Made by a program: the position numbers and the translations under genes
Assembly (NCBI GenBank): GCA_012840625.1
Contig: DUSB01000228.1
Span: forward strand, 1 to 5,166
Direction: 5' to 3'
From: Syntrophomonadaceae bacterium
GTDB taxonomy: Bacteria; Bacillota; Syntrophomonadia; Syntrophomonadales; Syntrophomonadaceae
Length of the DNA: 5,166 nt
Notes under the pieces: model-generated
Database searches by the model: none
Told to the model about the DNA's origin: nothing
Seen by the model: the letters and a program-made list of their open reading frames with translations, nothing else
Shown: in pieces, positions 1 through 5,166 of the stretch
Layout: each line of letters starts with the position of its first letter
Numbering within the stretch: position 1 is the first letter of the stretch

Positions 1-1023
1 GGCAAACTGATCCTTAAAAATAGCCTTTATTCTGGTGGGTAAATAGTCGTCCTTTCCCATTAGTTTCTTAATTACAGGAACGACAATTAGATCAAAGGTA
101 ACCAGTGCTGCAGCAGGATTTCCTGATAAACCTAAAATCAGCTTCCCATCTTTTGCAGCTGCCAGCATTGGCGAGCCTGGTTTCATGGCTACCCGCCAAA
201 AAATAATGTCTGCCCCTATATCCAGCAGGGCATCCTGTACTAGATCATAGTCTCCCACCGAAACACCACCAGTAGTGATAACGATATCTGCCTGTTCTAA
301 TGACTGTTGGATGTGTTCGGCAATCGCCTCCCGCCTGTCTGGCACTATGCCCATAATGATAGCTTCGGTACCCATTTCTATACAACGAGCCGCCAGGGAA
401 TATTGATTGCTGTTATAAATTTTGCCTGGCTGCAGGTCTTCACTTGGATCTAAAAGTTCGTCCCCGGTGCTTAAAATGGCTACCTGTGCTTGGTCAAATA
501 CTGGCACTTCACGAAATCCCATACTGGCAAGTAAACCGATCAGCGGGGATGTAATTAGCTCCCCTTGACGTGCAATCAGCTCTCCCTGTCTGACATCTTC
601 GCCCGCCAGTATGATATTACTCCCAGACTGTAGGGGTTCGAAAACTCGAATGGTATTATCCACCCTCAATATATCTTCATATTTTATAACTATATCGGCA
701 CCAGCAGGTATCGGTGCTCCGGTCATAATTTTAATCGTCTGTCCGGGACCAACTTTCTGGGTGGGAACATAACCAGCGGGTACTTCTTCAATAACTTCGA
801 TTTCAGCAGGATGGGACATATCTGCATTCTTGATGTCTTCTGCTCTTAATGCATAGCCATCCAGTGGTGATTTATTAAAAGATGGGATACTTAATGGGGC
901 ATAGATATCCTCAGCCGCTATTCTGCCGATGGCATGAAATAATGATATCTTCGTTACCGGCATAGGCTGCACCTTATCTAATAACAAAGTCTGTGCTTCT
1001 TCAAGTAAAACGCGTTCTCTCAT
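1..1023 (-). CDS. moeA: Molybdopterin molybdenumtransferase MoeA, C-terminus cut by window edge
   Basis: MoeA inserts molybdate (or tungstate) into adenylylated molybdopterin, the last step in making the basic cofactor, in the cytoplasm. I translated 341 codons from the ATG at 1023 to the window edge with no stop. Visible family motifs are SPLDGYA (52-58) and MTGAPIPAGAD (100-110) of the N-terminal MoeA domains. The MoCF/MogA-like domain follows, with STGDEL (185-190), YNSN (203-206), TTGGVSVGDYD (250-260), KPGSPM (281-286) and GLSGNPAAA (298-306). E. coli MoeA has about 411 residues, so roughly the last 60-70, the beta-barrel domain IV, should lie beyond base 1. The start is supported by AAGGGGGA about 8 bases upstream, which overlaps the stop of the preceding gene; only 12 bases separate the two. 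It is therefore very probably co-transcribed with that gene and under the same riboswitch. Family assignment is near certain. Whether it handles Mo or W cannot be read from the sequence. Confidence 0.96.
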   Translation of the reverse strand, partial: MRERVLLEEAQTLLLDKVQPMPVTKISLFHAIGRIAAEDIYAPLSIPSFNKSPLDGYALRAEDIKNADMSHPAEIEVIEEVPAGYVPTQKVGPGQTIKIMTGAPIPAGADIVIKYEDILRVDNTIRVFEPLQSGSNIILAGEDVRQGELIARQGELITSPLIGLLASMGFREVPVFDQAQVAILSTGDELLDPSEDLQPGKIYNSNQYSLAARCIEMGTEAIIMGIVPDRREAIAEHIQQSLEQADIVITTGGVSVGDYDLVQDALLDIGADIIFWRVAMKPGSPMLAAAKDGKLILGLSGNPAAALVTFDLIVVPVIKKLMGKDDYLPTRIKAIFKDQFA

Positions 1024-1035
1024 ACTTTTTCCCCC

Positions 1036-2058
1036 TTACGCACCAGATCCAAAGGAACAGGATGGATAGCGACAAACGTCGCAATGCAGGCATAAACCGC
1101 CCATACCCAGTCTGGCTATCATAGGTCGGGTAATCCTTTGTCCGGCGAGAACAGGCGGCAAAACCAGATCAAAAATGGTAGTTTTGTAATACATTACACA
1201 GCCGGGCAAGCCTAGAATAGGAATATCACCCAGATAGGCTACCAGCATCATAGCCCCGGGTAAAACAGGAGCACCATAAGTTACTATTTCAGCGCCGGTA
1301 TTTCTAACCCCGCTGGGAGTAACATCATCCGGATCAACAGACATTCCACCAGTAGTAAGGATCAATTCGGCTCCTTTTTCAATCAAGTTCTGAATAGCCT
1401 GAGCTATTTGCTGGGCATCATCGGGGACAATCTTTTGTTCGATGACTTCACAGCCATAGGCCTCAACCTTTTTCTTGACCACCGGACCAAATTTATCCTT
1501 AATGCGGCCATGATAGACCTCACTGCCAGTAGTTACAATGCCCACTTTATAAGAATGAAAAGGCAAAACAGAAATGACTTCGCCCTCACGGGCAATCTTT
1601 TCGACTTCATCCAGCTTTTCACCCTGAGTAACCAGAGGAATGATCCGAACACCTGCTACAATATCACCTTTTTTTATCGGTCGGCTATGATTGCGAGTGG
1701 CCACTACGATGTCTTCAAGCATATTGATCTGTACCAGCAGATTTTCATCAATGGTACACATTCCATCATAGCGGGCAATCAGATTTATCTTGCCTTCGCT
1801 AGGCTCGGTCAGTTCCAGACCCTGACCCTGTACCGCCCTGGCCAGACGTAAAGCCGCTTCATCTTCATGGATTTCTCCATTTTTCATTTCCCATACATAG
1901 ACATGTTCTTTACCAAGTTTTAACAGTTCAGGGATATCACTTTCTGTAATAACATGGCCTTTTTTAAAGGCACAGCCTTTAAATTCTCCGGGAACGATTC
2001 TCGTAATGTCATGGCATAAAACTGCTCCTACTGCATCTTCCACTTTAATTACTTGCAT
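1036..2058 (-). CDS. MoeA-like molybdopterin-binding protein with C-terminal four-cysteine tail
   Basis: This complete 340-residue protein is distantly related to MoeA and probably acts in molybdopterin metal insertion or handling in the cytoplasm. Its exact reaction is not known to me. The N-terminal ~165 residues lack the MoeA signature MDGYA. The MoCF-type molybdopterin-binding domain spans about 170-305, with VTTGSEV (175-181), LTTGGMSVDPDDVTP (234-248), LPGAMM (266-271) and GLPGC (283-287). The last two correspond to KPGSPM and GLSGNP of true MoeA. The C-terminus carries Cys323, Cys326, Cys329 and Cys334 (C-x2-C-x2-C-x4-C), which could bind a metal or Fe-S cluster; this is inference. The ATG at 2058 has AAAGGGGG seven bases upstream. 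It is the first gene after the cofactor riboswitch and its terminator, and lies 12 bases before moeA. I recall similar proteins from clostridia annotated only as molybdopterin-binding protein, so I give no symbol. Confidence 0.93.
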   Translation of the reverse strand: MQVIKVEDAVGAVLCHDITRIVPGEFKGCAFKKGHVITESDIPELLKLGKEHVYVWEMKNGEIHEDEAALRLARAVQGQGLELTEPSEGKINLIARYDGMCTIDENLLVQINMLEDIVVATRNHSRPIKKGDIVAGVRIIPLVTQGEKLDEVEKIAREGEVISVLPFHSYKVGIVTTGSEVYHGRIKDKFGPVVKKKVEAYGCEVIEQKIVPDDAQQIAQAIQNLIEKGAELILTTGGMSVDPDDVTPSGVRNTGAEIVTYGAPVLPGAMMLVAYLGDIPILGLPGCVMYYKTTIFDLVLPPVLAGQRITRPMIARLGMGGLCLHCDVCRYPSCSFGSGA

Positions 2059-2113
2059 GGGATTTCCCCCTTTCTCTATTCGCCACTTTTAACTTCTCCA
2101 GCTCCCAATTTTG

Positions 2114-2157
2114 TCAAAAAAATAGCTTCTGCTTGAAAGGGTAAGCAGAAGCTATTT
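2114..2157 (-). terminator. Intrinsic terminator acting as riboswitch expression platform
   Basis: A perfect 15-bp inverted repeat (2120-2134 with 2143-2157, 8-base loop) is followed on the minus strand by a run of seven T (2122 to 2116, the first three lying within the stem). This is a textbook rho-independent terminator. It lies between the cofactor aptamer and the ribosome binding site of the MoeA-like gene, so it must control readthrough into that gene and moeA and does not end an upstream gene. Its 5' arm can also pair with the 3' edge of the aptamer (2170-2184), giving a plausible antiterminator. Confidence 0.9.
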
Positions 2158-2164
2158 CGACTTT

Positions 2165-2292
2165 TATCCATAGCATATGCTTCTCCTTTCCAAATTGGGA
2201 GGTAGTGAAATTTCTTCCACCGCCCCGTGAGCTCAAGGCTCAGGCCATAACACCATAGACGGATCATCCTTAGGTGTGTTTATGGCTCGGAG
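2165..2292 (-). ncRNA. Moco-type (molybdenum/tungsten cofactor) riboswitch aptamer
   Basis: The minus strand shows, in order, the blocks I know from the E. coli moaA leader, the reference Moco riboswitch: CTCCGAGCC (2292-2284), ACACC pairing with GGTGT (2277-2273 with 2254-2250), TATGGCC, a short TGAGC/GCTCA hairpin (2242-2228), GGGGCG (2226-2221), a hairpin GTGGAA-GAAA-TTTCAC (2220-2205), CCTCCC (2202-2197) and TTGGAAAGGA (2193-2184). The E. coli counterparts, recalled from memory, are GGUGCUUUGGCC, GGGCG, GGAAGAAAU, CCUCCC and GGAAAGG. A closing P1 helix can be drawn as CCATA/TATGG (2285-2281 with 2172-2168); its exact limits are uncertain. The RNA would sense Moco, or the tungsten form, and control the MoeA-like gene and moeA below it, whose products act in cofactor assembly. 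The terminator directly downstream suggests transcriptional control, probably off when ligand binds. An open frame of 63 codons across this element (2076-2267) is not a gene. Confidence 0.92.
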
Positions 2293-2325
2293 ATATTTAT
2301 AGGTTTATTAATTCGAGCTTAATCG

Positions 2326-2355
2326 ATTATCTTTTTAGAGTCAACATATAATCAA
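2326..2355 (-). promoter_or_regulatory. Candidate sigma-A promoter for the riboswitch-moeA unit
   Basis: On the minus strand TTGATT (2355-2350, four of six to the consensus -35) is followed after 18 bases by GATAAT (2331-2326, five of six to the -10). Transcription would begin near 2319, about 25-30 bases before the aptamer, in an AT-rich stretch. An overlapping option uses TTGACT (2344-2339) with a weak TAAGCT (2321-2316) 17 bases later. A promoter is needed between the fdh terminator and the riboswitch, so the location is logical, but the exact choice is unproven. Confidence 0.45.
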
Positions 2356-2495
2356 CAAATAGGGTGAACAAGTTCTTACATGCCCCTGTTCGAAGTATTT
2401 GCTACCAGAGAAGAGGAGAATGCTTATTATACCATTTTACCGCACTTGGCCGCTAATTTTTATCCCTGTAAACAGCATTCATCCAGGATGGATAT
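2356..2495. other. Intergenic spacer between fdh terminator and moeA leader, no supported gene
   Basis: Neither strand carries a recognisable gene here. The minus strand holds an extended -10 element (annotated separately). The plus strand holds a 43-codon ATG frame at 2380-2511 that has no well-spaced ribosome binding site and no known relative that I recognise. A partial inverted repeat, GAAC-AA-GTTC, sits at 2366-2375. Nothing else structured was noticed. Confidence 0.4.
2426..2434 (-). promoter_or_regulatory. Possible extended -10 promoter element
   Basis: The minus strand reads TGGTATAAT, a perfect -10 hexamer with the TG motif one base upstream. No good -35 lies 17 bases further up (AGCGGC). 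If active, it would start a transcript near 2419 that reaches the riboswitch with a leader of about 125 bases before the aptamer. It is an alternative or additional promoter to the one nearer the aptamer. Confidence 0.3.
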
Positions 2496-2531
2496 AAAAG
2501 CAGCTGCATGATATACAATACAGCTGCTTTT
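2496..2531 (-). terminator. Intrinsic terminator closing the formate dehydrogenase operon
   Basis: A perfect 11-bp inverted repeat AAAAGCAGCTG / CAGCTGCTTTT (2496-2506 with 2521-2531) with a 14-base loop begins 15 bases past the nuoF stop codon. On the minus strand the stem ends in TTTTATAT, enough for a rho-independent terminator. The plus strand also ends in a T run (TTTTTAATT), so it may work both ways. It separates the fdh operon from the riboswitch-moeA unit. Confidence 0.8.
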
Positions 2532-2546
2532 TAATTACATCAATTA

Positions 2547-3770
2547 TCAGCCCAATTTTTCCATGTATTCGTTACGGAAATGCTCTAGCGTAGTCAACAC
2601 GGGAGATGGAGCTGCCTGACCTAGGCCACACAAACAAGCCCGGGACATGACACTGCCTAATTGTTCTATCTGCTCCAGATCATCCGCTTTACCCTGCCCG
2701 GCATTTAAACGCGTCATCATTTCGTGCATACGTTTCGTGCCTTCTCTGCAGGGAGCGCATTTACCACAGGATTCATGTTCGAAAAATTTGCTGATACGTT
2801 CAGTAACATCAACCAGATCACGGGTTTCATCCATTACAAAAACAGCACCTGAACCCAGGGTGGCGCCAATGGCACCCATAGAATCAAAGTCAATACTTGT
2901 ATCCAGTAAGGATTCGGGAATAAAACCGCCGGAAGTACCTCCTATCTGTACTGCCTTGAATTTCTTCCCCTCCCGAATACCCCCACCAAAATCATAAATA
3001 ACCTGACGAATGGTTACATCGGTGGGGATTTCAATAAAAGTACGGTTTACTACATCACCAGTTAAGGTCATGATCTTGGTCCCCGGATAGGATTTAGCCC
3101 CAATACCGGCATACCAATCACTACCTTTTTCCATAATAATGGGTATATTGGCAAAGGTTTCTACATTATTAACTATAGTAGGTTTTTGCCATAGTCCCTC
3201 AGCCGGTGGATAAGGTGGTTTGAAACGGGGCGAACCCCTGTGCCCTTCAATAGATTCAATCAGAGCACTCTCTTCACCACAAACATAAGCCCCGGCTCCC
3301 ATACGCACTTCAATATCGAAATCTCCCAGTATACCTTTTTCTTTAGCCTGGGCAATGGCCTGGTTTAATATATCGACCACATAAGGATACTCACCACGGC
3401 AGTAAATGTATCCTTTACGCGAACCTATCGCATATCCACAGATAGCCATTCCCTCCAAAACGCTCTGAGGGTCATTTTCCATGATAATGCGATCTTTATA
3501 AGTTCCCGGTTCACCTTCATCAGCATTGCATACCACATACTTCTCATCTGCAACCGCCCGATAGGAAAATTTCCACTTGGTACCAGCATTAAATCCAGCT
3601 CCGCCGCGTCCCCGTAAACCTGACTTTCTGACTTCTTCGATGACAGCTTCCTGGCTCATACTGCGTGCTTTCTCCAGACCTTTATACCCGCCGGCATTAA
3701 TATAATCATCAATGTTAAGCGGATCTATTTTCCCATAGTTGCGCAAAACGATGCGAACTTCTTCAGCCAC
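2547..3770 (-). CDS. nuoF: NuoF-like FMN, NAD(H) and [4Fe-4S] subunit of NAD-linked formate dehydrogenase
   Basis: This diaphorase subunit carries FMN, binds NAD(H) and passes electrons through a [4Fe-4S] cluster to partner subunits in the cytoplasm. From the GTG at 3770 it has 407 residues. The FMN/NAD site shows GRGGAGFNAGTKW (54-66), NADEGEPG (82-89) and GAGAYVCGEESALIESIEG (158-176). The C-terminal cluster ligands are Cys335, Cys338 and Cys341 (C-x2-C-x2-CR) and Cys381 (LCGLG). Length matches stand-alone NuoF (E. coli 445). The ~600-residue HymB/HydB forms carry an extra N-terminal [2Fe-2S] domain and a C-terminal ferredoxin domain, both absent here. An in-frame ATG at 3800 would overlap nuoE by 10 bases and has no ribosome binding site. 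The GTG has GGGAGGAGGGA (3787-3777) at good distance and lies 20 bases past the nuoE stop, so I prefer it. The context fdhA-nuoE-nuoF indicates an NAD(H)-coupled formate dehydrogenase and not complex I. A hydrogenase-type partner is excluded only as far as this window shows. Confidence 0.95.
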   Translation of the reverse strand: MAEEVRIVLRNYGKIDPLNIDDYINAGGYKGLEKARSMSQEAVIEEVRKSGLRGRGGAGFNAGTKWKFSYRAVADEKYVVCNADEGEPGTYKDRIIMENDPQSVLEGMAICGYAIGSRKGYIYCRGEYPYVVDILNQAIAQAKEKGILGDFDIEVRMGAGAYVCGEESALIESIEGHRGSPRFKPPYPPAEGLWQKPTIVNNVETFANIPIIMEKGSDWYAGIGAKSYPGTKIMTLTGDVVNRTFIEIPTDVTIRQVIYDFGGGIREGKKFKAVQIGGTSGGFIPESLLDTSIDFDSMGAIGATLGSGAVFVMDETRDLVDVTERISKFFEHESCGKCAPCREGTKRMHEMMTRLNAGQGKADDLEQIEQLGSVMSRACLCGLGQAAPSPVLTTLEHFRNEYMEKLG

Positions 3771-3790
3771 TGTACTCCCTCCTCCCAGTT

Positions 3791-4237
3791 CTATTTGCAT
3801 GCAGCCAAAATTTCGCCTACTTTTTCAGGCTCCACATTAACGTAAGGCTGGCTGTTTATGGTAATAACTGGTGTACCCTGGCACTGCCCGACACACTCAG
3901 CAAATTCAAGCGTAAATTTACCATCCTCAGTCGTCTCCCCCATAGAGATGCCCAGTTCTTTTTCCAGAGCAGCTATAACATCATCTGCACCAGCCACATG
4001 ACAGGGAGCACTCTCACAAATACGAATCACATATCTACCTCGGGGACCAATTTTAAAGTATGAATAAAACGTTGCCACGCCATAAGCCTGTGACAAAGAA
4101 ATATCAAACATATCGGCCGCAACTGCGATAGCATCTTCGGGAATGTAATTGTATTTATTCTGCAAAGCATGGTAAGCTTCGATTATACCACCCGGCAAAT
4201 CTTTATAAGGACTAATGATTTTTGCGTAATCCGACAT
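3791..4237 (-). CDS. nuoE: NuoE-like [2Fe-2S] subunit of NAD-linked formate dehydrogenase
   Basis: This 24-kDa-type thioredoxin-fold subunit holds a [2Fe-2S] cluster next to the NuoF flavin. With the start at the ATG at 4237 it has 148 residues, close to the usual 150-165. The N-terminal helical part includes GVATFYSYF (53-61), a family hallmark. The four cluster ligands are all present: Cys74 and Cys79 (CESAPC), Cys115 and Cys119 (CVGQC). The open frame runs 24 codons further to a TTG at 4309, but that extension does not look like NuoE and has no ribosome binding site. The ATG is preceded by AGGAGGTGA and, closer, AAAGGA. The gene follows fdhA by 78 bases and precedes nuoF by 20 bases, so the three are probably one transcript. 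A small hairpin overlaps the start of the ribosome binding site. Assignment is firm; the biological partner is inferred from position. Confidence 0.95.
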   Translation of the reverse strand: MSDYAKIISPYKDLPGGIIEAYHALQNKYNYIPEDAIAVAADMFDISLSQAYGVATFYSYFKIGPRGRYVIRICESAPCHVAGADDVIAALEKELGISMGETTEDGKFTLEFAECVGQCQGTPVITINSQPYVNVEPEKVGEILAACK

Positions 4238-4253
4238 TTGGGTCCTTTCACCT

Positions 4254-4270
4254 CCTGAGACACCATCAGG
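4254..4270 (-). promoter_or_regulatory. Small hairpin touching the nuoE ribosome binding site
   Basis: On the minus strand CCTGA (4270-4266) can pair with TCAGG (4258-4254) across a 7-base loop. The TCAGG arm contains the first bases of the AGGAGG ribosome binding site of nuoE. A five-pair stem is weak and may be chance. If real, it would mildly lower nuoE initiation or tie it to ribosomes leaving fdhA, whose stop lies about 46 bases upstream. Confidence 0.2.
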
Positions 4271-4315
4271 CATCAATTGAAATATATTACCATAGCATTT
4301 CTGCCTCAATATATC

Positions 4316-5166
4316 TTAAATCTTTTCCACTTTTACCGCACATATCTTGTATTCACCGGTTCCCGTAATGGGATCCAGATGGTGACTGGTCAAGACATTG
4401 GTGGGGGTAGCTGAATGATGGAAAGACATCCAGATCATCCCCGGCCGGACACGATCAGTAACCTTCACCGCAGATACAACCTCTCCTCTACGAGAAGTAA
4501 TCCTGACCTGATTGCCCGTCTGCAGACCTAGTTTTTCGGCATCCTGGGGGTGCACTTCAGCCATTTCCCGATCCCATACACTGGCAATCCTTTCAGAATA
4601 TGGGGTGGTGACGTTGTAATGATAGAGAATACGCCCCGTCGATAGTAAGAACGGGTACTCCTCATCAGGCACTTCACCTGGAGGAATATGGTCTGACGGT
4701 TGGAAAAGACCCAGACCACGGGAGAATTTACCTTTATGGAGGTAAGGGGTTCCCGGATGGTCAGAAGTAGGACAGGGCCACTGTAAGCTTTGCAGTTCAT
4801 CCAGACGCTTATGACTAATGCCCGCCATAGACGGGGTTAAAGAAGCCATTTCATCCCAGATTTCGGCCGGACTATTGTAGTTCATGGGATAACCCATGCG
4901 GCTTACCATTTCACAAATCATCTGCCAGGTAGGACGACCCGGTAGAGGTTCAATAGCCTGACGTACTCTTTGTACACGCCTTTCAGTATTCGTAAAGGTA
5001 CCCTCACCTTCAGCAAAGCTGGAAGCAGGTAGTACTACATCAGCATATTCTGCCGTTTCAGTAAGGAAAAGCTCATGAACCACCAGGAACTCAAGATTTT
5101 CCAGACCAGAACGGATATGATCGCTATTGGGGTCAGTAAGCACTGGATTTTCACCCAGTATATACA
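4316..5166 (-). CDS. fdhA: Formate dehydrogenase catalytic subunit FdhA, C-terminal part only
   Basis: The catalytic subunit interconverts formate and CO2 at a Mo- or W-bis-molybdopterin guanine dinucleotide centre. Only the last 282 residues are here. The frame runs uninterrupted off the right edge, and the codons before the first possible start (a GTG at 5143) read YILGENP-VLTDPNSD, a typical FdhA core segment, so that GTG is an internal valine. ADVVLPASSFAEGEGTFTNTERR (41-63 of the fragment) ends the molybdopterin oxidoreductase domain. From FLLSTGRILYHYN (172-184) to the end is the molybdopterin dinucleotide-binding domain. The active-site Cys or Sec, the proximal [4Fe-4S] cluster and any N-terminal ferredoxin domains lie outside the window. 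The stop is TAA at 4318-4316. The downstream nuoE and nuoF genes identify an NAD(H)-linked soluble type. Other enzymes of this superfamily, such as nitrate reductases, fit less well given the sequence style and partners. Confidence 0.93.
   Translation of the reverse strand, partial: YILGENPVLTDPNSDHIRSGLENLEFLVVHELFLTETAEYADVVLPASSFAEGEGTFTNTERRVQRVRQAIEPLPGRPTWQMICEMVSRMGYPMNYNSPAEIWDEMASLTPSMAGISHKRLDELQSLQWPCPTSDHPGTPYLHKGKFSRGLGLFQPSDHIPPGEVPDEEYPFLLSTGRILYHYNVTTPYSERIASVWDREMAEVHPQDAEKLGLQTGNQVRITSRRGEVVSAVKVTDRVRPGMIWMSFHHSATPTNVLTSHHLDPITGTGEYKICAVKVEKI

Noticed and set aside
1408..1851. 147-codon plus-strand open frame
   Set aside because: Antisense shadow of the MoeA-like gene, whose minus-strand frame has clear family motifs.
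2076..2267. 63-codon minus-strand open frame
   Set aside because: It runs straight through the riboswitch and terminator hairpin; conservation there is explained by RNA structure, there is no suitable ribosome binding site, and the peptide resembles nothing I know.
2366..2375. GAAC-AA-GTTC resembling a Gram-positive LexA (SOS) box
   Set aside because: The Gram-positive box has four bases between the half-sites (GAAC-N4-GTTC); here there are two, and the neighbouring genes have no link to DNA damage.
2647..2997. 116-codon plus-strand open frame
   Set aside because: Antisense shadow of nuoF, lying opposite its conserved C-terminal cluster domain.
2547..4309. NuoE and NuoF as part of respiratory complex I or a bifurcating hydrogenase
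   Set aside because: No other nuo genes or hydrogenase subunit are in the window, fdhA lies directly upstream, and a terminator follows nuoF; a formate dehydrogenase module explains the layout better.
4528..4800. 90-codon minus-strand open frame
   Set aside because: Shifted frame inside fdhA; the fdhA frame has the dinucleotide-binding domain motifs at the same place.
5141..5143. GTG as the start codon of fdhA
   Set aside because: The reading frame continues upstream to the window edge with FdhA-like sequence (YILGENP), so this GTG is an internal valine.

Overview
The window looks like chromosome from an anaerobic Gram-positive bacterium of the Clostridia. A syntrophic, Syntrophomonas-like organism is my best guess, inferred from gene content and protein style and not proven. 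Every supported gene lies on the minus strand, so the window reads biologically from right (5166) to left (1).

Right part (5166 to about 2496): the end of a cytoplasmic NAD-linked formate dehydrogenase operon. It holds the C-terminal 282 residues of the molybdopterin catalytic subunit FdhA (its start lies beyond the window), then a NuoE-like [2Fe-2S] subunit, then a NuoF-like FMN/NAD(H)/[4Fe-4S] subunit, and it closes with an intrinsic terminator. FdhA interconverts formate and CO2, while NuoE and NuoF connect its electrons to NAD(H). For nuoE and nuoF the longest open frames overstate the genes; ribosome binding sites place the starts at 4237 (ATG) and 3770 (GTG).

Middle (2059-2546): a 488-base gap without a convincing gene but full of regulation. 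In minus-strand order it holds the fdh terminator, candidate sigma-A promoters, a molybdenum/tungsten cofactor (Moco-type) riboswitch aptamer, and a strong terminator hairpin. A competing antiterminator pairing can be drawn between the aptamer and that terminator.

Left part (2058 to 1): two paralogous molybdopterin-binding proteins under that riboswitch. The first is a 340-residue MoeA-like protein with a four-cysteine C-terminal tail. Twelve bases later comes a canonical MoeA, cut by the window edge. MoeA inserts the metal into molybdopterin.

The pieces form one unit: an enzyme that needs Mo- or W-molybdopterin, next to metal-insertion genes that an RNA sensor probably switches off when cofactor is plentiful. 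No mobile element, CRISPR array, tRNA or rRNA was seen.
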